A DNA stretch of 64,000 bases, taken from contig NZ_MUYG01000006.1 in NCBI RefSeq assembly GCF_002155425.1, positions 186,001 to 250,000 of the forward strand, written 5' to 3'. This document shows positions 1 to 10,067 of the stretch, piece by piece. Under the pieces are notes generated by a model. The model was not told the DNA's origin, did no database searches, and saw only the letters and a list, made by a program, of their open reading frames with translations. Made by a program: the position numbers and the translations under genes. The stretch is from Erythrobacter donghaensis. Its GTDB lineage: Bacteria; Pseudomonadota; Alphaproteobacteria; Sphingomonadales; Sphingomonadaceae. Numbering within the stretch: the first letter of the stretch is position 1; each line of letters starts with the position of its first letter.

Positions 1-2892
1 GCGATTCTTGCAACGTCCGTCGAGGACATAAGGCTCGCGCGCTCCGATCACGGCATTGTCGGCGACAATCCACTGCTTGGTGGCCGTCGTACCGGTGACA
101 GCGACCGTATCCACCCGCACCCCGACTCGGCACTCGCGCATGCTGTTGCCGCGCACGGTGAACATCCGTCCGATGGCACCCGCCAGCCGTATGCCGTCGG
201 TTTCGATCAGGTGGAAATTGCCGTTGCGCACCTGCGTGATGCGCGCCTGATCGGCATTGGGGTCGGCGGTTTCGAGCAGGATGTCGTTGTCGGTCACCCA
301 GACGCGTTCGGGGTTGGCGATCTGCACCCCGCAGCGCTGCATGTCGAACGGGACGGCGGCCATCACGATGCGATTGTCGCTTACCCAGGCCGATGGCGCG
401 GGCATTCGCTCGTTCCCCGCCCCGCCCCTGATGCTGCGCGCGATGCGGATGCCGGTCGCGACGCCCGACAGGCTGTTGCCGCTCACCCGGATCGCAGCCA
501 CCCGCGACCCGCTGCCCTGCGGCGCGGTGCGCGATCCGGCGACGATAATGCCCACTTCGATGGTGGGCGTCACAGTCCTGAGCACGAAGTTGTAGAGGTT
601 GCGGAACATCGTCGACGGGCTCCCCGCCACCACATCGCCATTATTGGTCCACAGGCGCTGCACCGTGCGCGTCATCAGCAGGCGCCAGCGGGCATTGTTG
701 ACGCGCGGATTGGCCCGGTCGAAATTGGCGATGAGGGTCGCCCAGTTCGCAGCCGTGACGGAGGTCGCGGTGTAGAAGCGGATGCGCGTGCCCGACACCG
801 TGTGGCTGACCTGCCGGAACAGCTGCTCGTTCACTCTGCGTGCGGGCCGGGTGGCGTCATCGCCCTCGGGCAGGGCATGGCTGAAGGCGAGGCGCGAAAG
901 CAGCGCAGTGATCCGCTTGTCGCCCATCCACCGGGCGGTGGTCCGCGCCGAGGGCTCGGTGCGCGGGCGGATGCGGTTGCCTGCGATGCGGACATCGGCG
1001 CCATCGAGGATCAGGATGCCAGACGTCAGATCGCCCGCGACGATGTCGTTGTCCTCGATGATGCAATCGCCGCTGCCGGGCAGGGTGCCGCTCTGGATCC
1101 GCAGGCACACCGCCTCGCGCGAGCGCGGCGCGCTCACCAGCAGAACGGTGCGCTCAACCCTGACGGGGCCACAATTGCTGCAATCGAGCGCCCCGGTGAT
1201 GCGCTGCCCTACGCCGGTGCCTTTCCTTTCGGCAAAGTTCTGCTCGGCAGCGATGCTCATGTCGCTGATCTCGACCGAGGCGCAATTCTCGAAATGGAGC
1301 GCCTGCGCGCGGCCATGGCACCAGATCTTGGTGCCGGGCCCTGCGCCGACCAGCTTCAAATGCCCCTTGCCCGCGATCCGCACCGGGGCGGCGAGCGGAT
1401 AGTTGCCGGGCGCGAAGCAGATCTTGCCGTTCTGGTTGGCGCCGATCTCATCGAACACCCGTTCCCACCCTTCGCCCGGCAGCGCGTGCCAGGTGCAGCA
1501 GGCCGCATCGCGGATCGCCAGCGCATCAATCGCCTGCTGCACATTGGCAGCATCGAGCTGGGCGATGGTGTCATCGAAGCGGATATCGACCGCGCGCTGA
1601 TCGGTCAGCGGCGAGAAAACATCGCGCAGATCGTCGGTCACGGTGAGAACGCCGTTCCCGGCGCGGCGGATCAGCGCGAGCGGCGCGTGGCGGCGGCGGC
1701 CTTCGCTGGGCGCGTAGAAGCCGACCGAGGCGGAACCGATCGTCACGGTGCGGTCGGCGGGCTGATAGGGCGGCCACATGATGTCGCCCAGCACGGTGCG
1801 CGCCGGGATCGTCCAGGCGCTGCCGCGGGCATAGTGGCCCGCGCAGAAGCGCACCTTCACGCCCTTGGACAAGAGCGCCCAGGCATTGCCCGCAGGAATG
1901 GTCACCGGCATGCTCGCCCAGCGCCGGACGCGCACCCGCTCGCTCAGCGCCGAAGCGGGGACGCCATCGATCACCAGCGGCTGGCCCACGGCACTGGTGA
2001 TGCGTCCCATCGGCCCGGGCTCGCCAGCACGCTCGCGTGCATCGTCGACGATCTCGACGATCGCATCGACCGGAAACCACGCCCCGGCCCGCTCGATCGG
2101 CAGGTCGATGGCAAAGCCCGCACCTGACGTGCGCAGCCCCGCCTCGATTCCGGCATCCTCGGCCCATTTGAAGGTCGCGGCGCCGGGCGCGCCGGATGCG
2201 TGCACCTCCACCCGGTAGAGACGGTTCACCTGATCGAGATAGCCTGCCGTCGGCGGCAGTTCGCAGGGGCCGGGATCGGTGGTCTCGGCCTCGGTCTGGA
2301 CATCGGCATCGAGCCCGCCGGTGGTGGCGCGCCATTGCGGAATCGCGGGCCACTGGTTCGTGGCGAACGCCGTGCGCAACTGCTCGGCTGTGAAGCCGGT
2401 ATCGGTGAGGCGCACCACCCGGATCGCCCAGTCCGCCTCCTCGCGCACCACAGGATCGATACCACCCAGCGCCGGGTCGGAGAGGAAGGGCTGCACCCCC
2501 GCGCTCGACGGGCGGAGCACCGCTTCGGCATAGACGAAGCCGATGGCGTTGTTGGGGAGAATGCTGGTCAGCGCCGGGAAGCTGGCAGCAGGCTGCTGCG
2601 CGGCGTAATCGAGCGGCGCGGGATTGTGGAGCGCCAGCCCCTCGGCATAGAGGTGCCCTGCTCCCACGGTGAGAGCGCCGCTGGCGACGCTGACGGCAAA
2701 GCCCGCCTCCTCGCGCGGGGCGCCGTGCTGGCCGATGACATGGCGGGCCAGCAGCTCCGCGCGGTCGGCGGTGATCCCGGCCTGCTCGTTCCAGTCGGCA
2801 TCGACCAGCGGACGGCCCTGTTGCAGCAACACGGATCGCACCCCGGCCCTGCGGGCCCGTTCGCGCGTGTCGCGGGTAAAATCTCCGCGCAT
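1..2892 (-). CDS. eCIS-associated DUF6519 / right-handed beta-helix protein (C-terminus beyond window)
   Basis: This is the last visible gene of the injection-system operon. Its frame is open from the ATG at 2892 to base 1 (964 codons), so the C-terminus is missing. An AGGAGA site precedes the ATG, 10 bp after the gpI-like gene stops. The N-terminus (GDFTRDTRERARR, then LLQQGRPLVDADWNEQ) matches the start of DUF6519 proteins found in contractile injection loci. From about residue 430 onward it has regularly spaced short beta segments of the type ISDMSIAAEQN, VRVERTVLLV and VRIAGNRIRP, which reads as a right-handed beta-helix. By position and fold it may be an outer baseplate, fibre or receptor-contact protein; that role is inferred. 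A carbohydrate-active enzyme fold is an alternative for the helix part. Confidence 0.75.
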   Translation of the reverse strand, partial: MRGDFTRDTRERARRAGVRSVLLQQGRPLVDADWNEQAGITADRAELLARHVIGQHGAPREEAGFAVSVASGALTVGAGHLYAEGLALHNPAPLDYAAQQPAASFPALTSILPNNAIGFVYAEAVLRPSSAGVQPFLSDPALGGIDPVVREEADWAIRVVRLTDTGFTAEQLRTAFATNQWPAIPQWRATTGGLDADVQTEAETTDPGPCELPPTAGYLDQVNRLYRVEVHASGAPGAATFKWAEDAGIEAGLRTSGAGFAIDLPIERAGAWFPVDAIVEIVDDARERAGEPGPMGRITSAVGQPLVIDGVPASALSERVRVRRWASMPVTIPAGNAWALLSKGVKVRFCAGHYARGSAWTIPARTVLGDIMWPPYQPADRTVTIGSASVGFYAPSEGRRRHAPLALIRRAGNGVLTVTDDLRDVFSPLTDQRAVDIRFDDTIAQLDAANVQQAIDALAIRDAACCTWHALPGEGWERVFDEIGANQNGKICFAPGNYPLAAPVRIAGKGHLKLVGAGPGTKIWCHGRAQALHFENCASVEISDMSIAAEQNFAERKGTGVGQRITGALDCSNCGPVRVERTVLLVSAPRSREAVCLRIQSGTLPGSGDCIIEDNDIVAGDLTSGILILDGADVRIAGNRIRPRTEPSARTTARWMGDKRITALLSRLAFSHALPEGDDATRPARRVNEQLFRQVSHTVSGTRIRFYTATSVTAANWATLIANFDRANPRVNNARWRLLMTRTVQRLWTNNGDVVAGSPSTMFRNLYNFVLRTVTPTIEVGIIVAGSRTAPQGSGSRVAAIRVSGNSLSGVATGIRIARSIRGGAGNERMPAPSAWVSDNRIVMAAVPFDMQRCGVQIANPERVWVTDNDILLETADPNADQARITQVRNGNFHLIETDGIRLAGAIGRMFTVRGNSMRECRVGVRVDTVAVTGTTATKQWIVADNAVIGAREPYVLDGRCKNR

Positions 2893-2902
2893 CCTGCTTC
2901 TC

Positions 2903-4984
2903 CTATCCGTTCATCAAGAGTGTTGCGGTGGTCATGCCGAAGGGCACCCATTCGGGCACTTCCCGATCGAGCGCCTGCTTGCGTCTGTGCCAGCTGAGGA
3001 CGTTCATCACGCCCATCTCGCCGCCATTCTGCGCGCCAAGGGTGATGCCCTGCGGATTGGCGGCGATCAGCGTGGCATAGGCCGGATCGCCATAGGTGAG
3101 CGAGGCGAAGACCGGCGCCATCGGGGCCGGATCGCCATGCGCGGGATAGCAGCGATAGCGCCGCGGCGTGCGCGACCCGCGCGGCAGGGCGCTGAAGCGC
3201 AGGCAACCCGACTGGGTGCGCGTCACATCGACCGGCGCGCCGGTATTGCTGCGGCCGGGCCGCACGGCGAACAGGCAGTCGCTCACCTCGCCGATGCCGA
3301 GCAGGCGGACATCGCCGAAGAACGTCGAGCGCTCGGCGGAGAGCGTGCCCGCCTGCGTGCCGTCCGCCGCAGCCAGCGCAGGCGCGTCGGGTTCGTTGCT
3401 GTCGATCACGCTGTCGATGATCTCGATCACCGTGCCCGCCGCCACCCGCAGGCGGCCCATGATCGAGCGTTCGATCCGCATCCGGCAGCCGGGGTCGCGG
3501 ATTTCGATCACGGTGGTCTGAGGATCGAAGGTGCAATCGGCGATCAGCAGGCTGTCGACGCCTGTGGCCGCGATCGTGAGCGTGCCGCCGAACAGCCGCA
3601 GCCCCCGCAGTTCAAGGCTAGCGCCCGTGCCGCCGCTGATAGTCCACCCGCCTGCGAGGTCGAGGGTCGGCCAGATCCCCTCTCCCGACCAAAGCTGCGC
3701 CTGCACACCCGCCGCAATCGCGCCCGCCGCCGGCAGGTCGAGCGTTCCGCCAAAGCGGATGCTGACACGCGGCCGGGCGGTCAGATTGCCGAGCGCGGTG
3801 GCGAGCGCCGTGCTGGCCGCCGCGCCGTTCTGGTTCTGGGCGATGATCGCAGGCGACGGGAAGGGAAGGTCGACCGGCGCGGTGAAGTCGCCTCCGCCAA
3901 ACGGCACCGCCTGCCCATAGGCATAGCGCACCCGGATCGTCGCGGGATCGATGCCCGCACCGCCGCCCGGCAACAGCATCCGCCCGCGCTGCGGGTCGAT
4001 CAGCAGGCAGGTGGGATGCGCCAACATCCCGCGCCGGTTCCACTCGGTGCCGGCGGCGTCGCGGTCGGCTAGGTCGCAGAAGCAGATGTCCGCCAGCGCG
4101 CGGCGCGTTCCGGCGATGAGGACCTCGACGCTGTTGCCGGAACCGTAATAGTCCCCCGGATTGCGGTGCGCGTCCGACAGGGGGATCGGCCCCCACATCG
4201 CGCCGGGGGGCAGGCGGCTCTGATCAGGATCGTCGGCGTCCGGCGTGCGCCACAGCGCGATTTCGCGCCCCAGCGGCGAGAAGCGCAGCCGCCCCGCCTG
4301 CCCGCCTGCGACCGCCACCGGCACCACCTCCCAATGCGGGCGCGACGGTGTGGTCCAGACTCGCACGCCGGCATTGCCATAGGCGAAGCGCCCGCCTTCG
4401 CGCATGTCGCGCACTTCCCAGCTGTGCTGGTCGTGATGATCGGGCAGCAGCCGCGCGCGCCCGGCCTCGCCATTGATCACCGCGCTGACAGTGGAGACCG
4501 GCCGGGGGAAATCGAGGTTATAGGCTGTCGCGACAAACTCGCGATATTCGATCGCCTCGGCAGGGGCGGCGGCGATTGCACCCGCCAGCCTCGCGAGCGC
4601 GAGCGCGGTGCCCTTGGCGCGGCGGTTGGCGATGGTCTCGGCCACCTGCCGCCGGGCCGAGCGGACATCGCCGATATCGATGATCCGCGCGCCGACCAGC
4701 GCACCGATATAGGGCACGACCCAATCGGCGCAGGTCTCGATGAACTGGTCCTCGTAGAGCGCATCGACCTCGGCCTCCAGCGCATCGAACTGCGCGCCAA
4801 GGATGGCGAGGAAGCTGGTGAGCGGCCCCTGCGGCGGATCGCTGATGGGGTCGGGGATCGGCAGGCCCAGCGCCGCTGCGAGCGCCGCCGCCTGATCGGC
4901 ATCGCGCATCCGGAACAGCGCCGGGAGCAGCGCCAGCAGCCGCTCTGCGGCGGGCAGCAGCCGCGGATCGACCGGGGCGCTCAT
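2903..4984 (-). CDS. eCIS baseplate protein, P2 gpI-like N-terminus with beta-rich C-terminal half
   Basis: A 693-residue protein. Roughly residues 1-250 resemble tail proteins of the P2 gpI type: the stretch YEDQFIETCADWVVPYIG followed by a helical segment (RRQVAETIANRRAKGTALAL) is characteristic of the version carried in contractile injection operons. The remainder is Gly/Ala-rich and beta-repeat-like (for example LELRGLRLFGGTLTI and SVIDSNEPDAP), probably another beta-helix or fibre-like module. It overlaps the upstream gpJ-like gene by 4 bp (ATGA) and is followed after 10 bp by the DUF6519 gene. In the AFP/PVC scheme this position corresponds to the Afp12 area. The exact baseplate role is inferred from gene order and the N-terminal similarity. 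Confidence 0.75.
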   Translation of the reverse strand: MSAPVDPRLLPAAERLLALLPALFRMRDADQAAALAAALGLPIPDPISDPPQGPLTSFLAILGAQFDALEAEVDALYEDQFIETCADWVVPYIGALVGARIIDIGDVRSARRQVAETIANRRAKGTALALARLAGAIAAAPAEAIEYREFVATAYNLDFPRPVSTVSAVINGEAGRARLLPDHHDQHSWEVRDMREGGRFAYGNAGVRVWTTPSRPHWEVVPVAVAGGQAGRLRFSPLGREIALWRTPDADDPDQSRLPPGAMWGPIPLSDAHRNPGDYYGSGNSVEVLIAGTRRALADICFCDLADRDAAGTEWNRRGMLAHPTCLLIDPQRGRMLLPGGGAGIDPATIRVRYAYGQAVPFGGGDFTAPVDLPFPSPAIIAQNQNGAAASTALATALGNLTARPRVSIRFGGTLDLPAAGAIAAGVQAQLWSGEGIWPTLDLAGGWTISGGTGASLELRGLRLFGGTLTIAATGVDSLLIADCTFDPQTTVIEIRDPGCRMRIERSIMGRLRVAAGTVIEIIDSVIDSNEPDAPALAAADGTQAGTLSAERSTFFGDVRLLGIGEVSDCLFAVRPGRSNTGAPVDVTRTQSGCLRFSALPRGSRTPRRYRCYPAHGDPAPMAPVFASLTYGDPAYATLIAANPQGITLGAQNGGEMGVMNVLSWHRRKQALDREVPEWVPFGMTTATLLMNG

Positions 4985-7548
4985 GGCAGCACCCTCAGGT
5001 CAGCGCCGCCCGGGTAGAGCGTCAGCATCTCCGCTGCGAGCAGCCCGGTGCTCCCGCGGTGGCCCGAACGCGGCAGCGCTGCCGCCAGCATCACCGCATT
5101 GCCGCTGCCCTCGCTGCGGTGGAATTCATCGAGATCGAGCCAGTCGACACCGGGCACGCTCTGAATCACCGCGATCACTTCCGAACGCGCGACCGGCTGG
5201 CCGAGATCGCGGGCGGCAAAGCCGAAGGCCGCGGCAAGCCGGGCCTGAGCCTCGGCCAGCACCATGTCGCTCTGATGAGTCGGCAGCACCTTGATCGAGG
5301 CGGTCAGGCGGAAGGTTGCAGGGCGATGGTTGGCGACCGTGACGGCGATCGCACGGTCGGACACATCGGCGATGGCGCCCCGGAGGTTGTCGATATCGCG
5401 CGCTTCCAGCGGCGCGCCATTGGTGCCCGCAACGGTCAGCAGCACCCCGCGCTGGGTGCCGGTCCAGCTCCAGATCGCATGGGCCTTGGCCACGCCGATG
5501 AAAGCGCGGGCGAAATCGGCATAGTCGGCGAGCGTGACGATCCGGCCCAGCGTCATCACCGACAGCGGCGCGTTGCGCCGCGCGTCGTCGATCGTCTCGC
5601 CATCAGCCGCGCCGGTCGCAGGCAGCGGGTTGACCGCCGATTTGACCCCCTGCGGGGCGCCCGCCAGCAGGGTGAGCTGGCCTGCGCGCACCATCCCGGT
5701 CTGGCCCAGCCCCTTGCGCCAGGTGGCGATCACATTGTTGATGCCGGTCGGCAGACGGCGGCCATTGGTGCCATCGCCAAATTGCACCAGCGTGCTGCCG
5801 TCCTCCTGATGCTTCAGGGCATAGACGGCATCGCGCGGCCCGGCATCCCGCAGCGAGGGAATCTCGCGCCACAACAGCCCGTCGACGCGGATCTCCAGCG
5901 CTGCTGCAACCCCGGTGGGCGAGGGCGAGCCGACATGGGTGAGCGGCTTGACCGGGAGCACGAAGGCCTGCCCGCCGAGCGACGCATTGCCGTGCCCGAT
6001 CGCGCGCGCCTCGGTCTCGCCATGGGTTGCCAGCGCGACATTGGCGTTGATCCGCACCGTGCCGCGCTTGAACGGGCCGACGACCGCGCTTTCGAGCTCC
6101 AGCACGGTGTGCGCATCGACCAGCGAGACCGACTGGATCACGTGCAGTTCGCTTTCGACCACGCCCTCCAGATCCTCTCGCTCGCCGGTGACGAACACCG
6201 GGCGGCCAGGTTCGAGGCCGGGGTAATAGGTGTCGAGCGGCAGGGTCGATCCCGCCACGGCCTCGGTTACGGGGAGCGGCGCGAGCGGCAGTTCGACACT
6301 GTCGATCAGCACCGCGATTTCGGTCGTGGACAGGGCGGTGAGTTCGGGTGGCGGATCGGCATCGAGCGTGATCCGGGTGGTGCGCGCGGTCAGCTTGCCG
6401 TGGCGATGGGTGGCGGTCTTCACGGCCACGACGCGGGTGATGAAGGGCTCGCCCTGAGTCGGGTAGAAGGCCACCCAGCCGCCTTCGCGCAGGTCCGGCA
6501 GATCGACGTCGAGCGGCACCGAACGACCGCTCAGCATGGCACGGAAGGTGGGCGGATCGCCCAGCGCCACCGGTTCAGGACGGATTGCCACGGGGACATT
6601 GTGGCCAAAGATCCCGGCCCGCGCGCGGAAGCGGAACAGGCCGGTGTCGGGCGGCAAGGGCGGATTGTAATTCGCCACCTGCAAGTGCAGCGCGAGCTGC
6701 ATGACATTCAGCCCGCTCCCCGCAGCGCTCGCCTCGAACGCCGTCTGGCTCCAGCTGTTGGCGATCAGGTTCGTCTGAACCATCGTATTCTGCAAGGTCC
6801 CGGCGGGGAAGATCTGCGCCTGCTGGATGACGTAGAAGATCGGAAACGCAACGTTGGAGGACTCCGGCGGGATCAGCGTCATGTCGATCCGGGTGCGGTT
6901 GGCGGGCGCATCGGTGGTGACGCGCGCCACCCGGTGCAGCGTCGGCGTGACGCCCGCATCCGCGGCGAGCAGCAGCCAGTCGCCGCGCCGCGCATCGTTC
7001 AGCACGCCTTCGCACAGGGCGCTCTGTGCGGCGGTGATGTCGGTGAAGGTCTGCGGACGGGTGAGGCGCGGCAGCATCGCGTTCAGATGCGGGCGCGCGA
7101 TGATCGCCTCGATCGTTTCGAAGGTGGCGATGGTCTCGCCGGGGCCCGGCATACTCTTGATCCGCACCCCGACCGGGATCGGCACCTCCATCGGCGCGCC
7201 CGCCGCTGTCTCCAGCGTGAAGGCGATCCACGCTTCGGCGGCCTTGCCGGGGCGCAGCTCGTAATCGATCAGCCGCGCCAGCGAGCGGAGCGAACGCCGC
7301 TCAACTGCGGTGGGCAGATAACTCTCGTTGACGATGCGTTCGGCATAGAAGCTCAGCACATCCCCGGTGATCGCCCAGGCATCGATCAGCGCGATGCTGG
7401 GATCGGCCGGATCGCGGGTGTTGAGATCGCGCAGCCAGTCGCGGTTGCGCGACAGCGCATCGAGCATCTCGGCCCGCGCGCTGCCGTAGCGCACCGAGCG
7501 GTAGGCCACGCTCGTCAGGCCGGGCGCATTGTCTACGGGCACGCTCAT
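4981..7548 (-). CDS. eCIS putative baseplate assembly protein, gpJ/Afp11-like (copy 2)
   Basis: An 855-residue protein of the large phage-baseplate-assembly type found in eCIS loci. The N-terminus has the family signature in which a short protein segment (LRDLNTRDPADPSIALIDAW) is followed by ITGDVLSFYAERIVNESYL. A C-terminal segment (TLADYADFARAFIGVAKAHAIWSW) is the usual gpJ-like region contacting neighbouring wedge subunits. It belongs to the same broad family as the gene just upstream (7545-10067), so the operon encodes two large gpJ-like proteins. Start and stop overlap both neighbours by 4 bp, implying translational coupling. The likely role is the baseplate wedge linking the central hub to the sheath; this is established for the family, inferred for this protein. 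Confidence 0.82.
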   Translation of the reverse strand: MSVPVDNAPGLTSVAYRSVRYGSARAEMLDALSRNRDWLRDLNTRDPADPSIALIDAWAITGDVLSFYAERIVNESYLPTAVERRSLRSLARLIDYELRPGKAAEAWIAFTLETAAGAPMEVPIPVGVRIKSMPGPGETIATFETIEAIIARPHLNAMLPRLTRPQTFTDITAAQSALCEGVLNDARRGDWLLLAADAGVTPTLHRVARVTTDAPANRTRIDMTLIPPESSNVAFPIFYVIQQAQIFPAGTLQNTMVQTNLIANSWSQTAFEASAAGSGLNVMQLALHLQVANYNPPLPPDTGLFRFRARAGIFGHNVPVAIRPEPVALGDPPTFRAMLSGRSVPLDVDLPDLREGGWVAFYPTQGEPFITRVVAVKTATHRHGKLTARTTRITLDADPPPELTALSTTEIAVLIDSVELPLAPLPVTEAVAGSTLPLDTYYPGLEPGRPVFVTGEREDLEGVVESELHVIQSVSLVDAHTVLELESAVVGPFKRGTVRINANVALATHGETEARAIGHGNASLGGQAFVLPVKPLTHVGSPSPTGVAAALEIRVDGLLWREIPSLRDAGPRDAVYALKHQEDGSTLVQFGDGTNGRRLPTGINNVIATWRKGLGQTGMVRAGQLTLLAGAPQGVKSAVNPLPATGAADGETIDDARRNAPLSVMTLGRIVTLADYADFARAFIGVAKAHAIWSWTGTQRGVLLTVAGTNGAPLEARDIDNLRGAIADVSDRAIAVTVANHRPATFRLTASIKVLPTHQSDMVLAEAQARLAAAFGFAARDLGQPVARSEVIAVIQSVPGVDWLDLDEFHRSEGSGNAVMLAAALPRSGHRGSTGLLAAEMLTLYPGGADLRVLP

Positions 7549-10067
7549 CGTCCGCCCTCCATGGTGAAGGTAACCGTCCCGCGATCCGGGAAATTGGGAT
7601 CATTCGCGAGCAGCGGAATCTCGTAATCGCCGACCAGCAGCTGCCCGGTCTCGAGCGCCGCATCGCTCGCGCCCGCGATGCCCTGCCGCCGCAGCCGCGT
7701 GACATCGACATGGCGCACCCCGTCAACCGCCTGCGCCGCGGCATAGAGGCGTGAGAGCAGCAGCGGCGAGCCGAAGCTGAAGCTGTCGGGATGGAACAGG
7801 CCGGTGCTGCCATCGGCGAAACGCCCGCTCGAAAAGACCTGAAGCAGCCGCTCGTGCACCTTGTCGCGCAGCGCCTGCGGCTTGACGCAGACGCGCATCG
7901 CCAGCTCCAGCGGGACCATCACCGGCGTGCGGAATTCCAGCACGTGTCCCGCCAGCCGGTAGGGTTCGAGCAGCCGCCTTAGCCGCGCCTCGACCGCATC
8001 GGTCAGCGCCGCACCGTCGGCGAGGTCGACCAGCAGCACGATCGCCCGCTCCGCCCCGGTCCAGCGCTCGATGCCGTGGGCATTGGTCACATCGGGATCG
8101 TCGAGCAGGCGCGTGGCGTAATCCTGCGGGGTCACCGCGCGGCGGGGATCGCGGAAGTCGAGCGGCGCGCGCAGCCGGGCCTCGGCGATGCTCTCGGGAT
8201 CGCGGCCGCCGGTGGCGGGCAGGGGATTGCGGATCGCGGCGATATTGGCGGCCTGACCGGAAAAGCCCGTCACCAGCGCGCCATCAAGCCCGAGATGGGC
8301 GTCGGTCAGCAGGTGGCTGATGCTTTCCGCCCCGACATTGCCGATCGTCCCGCCGCCGATGCGGTAGCGCAGGTCGAAATCGGTGTCGGGTTCGGGGATG
8401 CGCCCGCTGATCCCGTCGCCGGTGCGCAGCACGCCCCGGCCAAGATCATCGACGTCGAGCGCCAGCACCCGGCTGTCGGCGCGGGCGTCGAACATCTCGG
8501 GCACCAGCTCCCACACCGGATCGCCGCCCGCGCCGACATCCTGCCGCGCTGCGATGCGCGCGGCGGCGCGCGCCGGGTCGGCGGCCAGCATGGCCCGCGC
8601 GGATTCACCGGGGCGCGGCGTGGGCACGGCGAAGGCGACGGGAGTCTGGGAAAGGGTCATGAACACCCGCCGCCGGCCCGGCGCGCGCAGCGGCTTGATC
8701 TTGTCGTAGCCGCGCCCTTCGCCATGATCGACCAGCACCATATTGCCGCGCGCGACGGCGGTCGGCTGCACGCTCCCGATCGCCAGCCCCTCGATCGAAT
8801 CAAGCGCCGCGACCCGCGCCAGCGGCAGCGCGAAGGGCAGCGCGTCAGCAGGCGACCAGGCGACATGGAGCAGCTGCAGCGGCACCGGATTGCCCCCGCC
8901 ATCGACCGCGCCGACCGGATCGCTGCCCGCCTGCCGCTGCGTGATCCGCACCACGTGCCGCCGCTCTGGATCGGGGCTGGCATTGCCGTTGGCATCGAGC
9001 ACTTCCTCGATCAGCAGCAGATCGCCCACCGCCAGCGTCAGCGCGCCGTCCGGATCGGCCAGCGCCATCCCGGTGCTGCCGCGCGGCAGTTCGGCAAGGC
9101 CCCCCGCATAGTCGTGGATCAGGATGCGGTTGTGCGCCGAGGTCAGCGCGGCAGGCAGCACCGCCTCGAACACCTGCGCGCCGCCAACACGCGCCTCGCC
9201 CGCGTGTCGCGCATCGGGGCCTGCGGGGGGCAGTGTCGGCCAGGCGGTCAGGAACCGCGCGCCCGGATTGATCCCGGCGATATTGGCGGGCCGCCCCGGC
9301 CCCGGCGGCGTCATCCGCACATGCACGAAGGCACGCGCATTGCAGCCGTCGCTCATGTGGTAATCGACCAGCCGCGCATGGCGCTTGGCCGAGATCCGCA
9401 TCCGCGCGGTGTCGAGCGTCGCCTCGGTCGCGACACTGTCCTGCGCATAGGCGAGCCGGTCGGCTAGATGCGCGAGCATCTCGATCAGCGTGACCTCTGC
9501 CGAGGCCGGGCCCGGATCGCGCCAGCCGGGGCTGAGCGCGGCGAAGCGGTCGAGCATAAGGCGGCGGAAGCCCGCGTAATCGCGCGCCAGATAGTCAATC
9601 GCCGCCTGCGCCAGCGGCGCCTCGTCGGCGGGATCGGGGGTCTCGCAGTCGAAATTCTGCGCGCATTGCAGCCGGAACCCGACCGGGATCGCCGAAAGCA
9701 ACGGATCGAACCCCGGCAGCGGCACGCCGCCGCGCACCAGCCGCAAGGTGTAGAGCGAAAAGTCCCCGCGCCGCGGCACCCGCACCGTCAGCACCCGGCC
9801 CGACGCGGTCACCCCGCCCTCCGCCACCGCCACCGTCGGGCGGCGCTGGCCGCCGGTGATGGAAATATCGGTGTCCCGCACCCGCGAAGGCCCGCTGGTC
9901 GCGGCATCGAACACCAGTTCGAGCCTGAGGTCGACCGCCTCGCCCCCCGCCTCGACCACCTCGACGGCGATGATGCCGTTGGCCGGGGTCGCCCCCGGCA
10001 CGGCGGCGGCGGCGCGCAGCAGATCGGCGCGGGCCTGACGGCGCGGATCGCCCGACGGCCAGCTCAT
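7545..10067 (-). CDS. eCIS putative baseplate assembly protein, gpJ/Afp11-like (copy 1)
   Basis: An 840-residue wedge-type baseplate protein. Residues around 160-250 hold the recognisable block DYAGFRRLMLDRFAALSPGW, then EMLAHLADRLAYAQDSVATE and ISAKRHARLVDYHMSDG, typical of putative phage baseplate proteins in contractile injection operons. The C-terminal third (DPRRAVTPQDYATRLLDDPD and PYRLAGHVLEFRTPVMVPLE) is the conserved gpJ-like end. It overlaps gp25-like and the second gpJ-like gene by 4 bp each. The two consecutive large proteins differ in sequence and are probably not interchangeable. No active-site motif is seen, as expected for a structural protein. Confidence 0.82.
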   Translation of the reverse strand: MSWPSGDPRRQARADLLRAAAAVPGATPANGIIAVEVVEAGGEAVDLRLELVFDAATSGPSRVRDTDISITGGQRRPTVAVAEGGVTASGRVLTVRVPRRGDFSLYTLRLVRGGVPLPGFDPLLSAIPVGFRLQCAQNFDCETPDPADEAPLAQAAIDYLARDYAGFRRLMLDRFAALSPGWRDPGPASAEVTLIEMLAHLADRLAYAQDSVATEATLDTARMRISAKRHARLVDYHMSDGCNARAFVHVRMTPPGPGRPANIAGINPGARFLTAWPTLPPAGPDARHAGEARVGGAQVFEAVLPAALTSAHNRILIHDYAGGLAELPRGSTGMALADPDGALTLAVGDLLLIEEVLDANGNASPDPERRHVVRITQRQAGSDPVGAVDGGGNPVPLQLLHVAWSPADALPFALPLARVAALDSIEGLAIGSVQPTAVARGNMVLVDHGEGRGYDKIKPLRAPGRRRVFMTLSQTPVAFAVPTPRPGESARAMLAADPARAAARIAARQDVGAGGDPVWELVPEMFDARADSRVLALDVDDLGRGVLRTGDGISGRIPEPDTDFDLRYRIGGGTIGNVGAESISHLLTDAHLGLDGALVTGFSGQAANIAAIRNPLPATGGRDPESIAEARLRAPLDFRDPRRAVTPQDYATRLLDDPDVTNAHGIERWTGAERAIVLLVDLADGAALTDAVEARLRRLLEPYRLAGHVLEFRTPVMVPLELAMRVCVKPQALRDKVHERLLQVFSSGRFADGSTGLFHPDSFSFGSPLLLSRLYAAAQAVDGVRHVDVTRLRRQGIAGASDAALETGQLLVGDYEIPLLANDPNFPDRGTVTFTMEGGR

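Noticed and set aside
211-2127. Plus-strand open frame of 638 codons near the left edge
   Set aside because: It is antisense to the DUF6519 gene, whose frame is open to the window edge and starts with a family signature.
5059-7626. Plus-strand open frame of 855 codons opposite the gpJ-like gene
   Set aside because: Shadow of the minus-strand baseplate gene; low-complexity Arg/Gly/His-rich translation with no motif.
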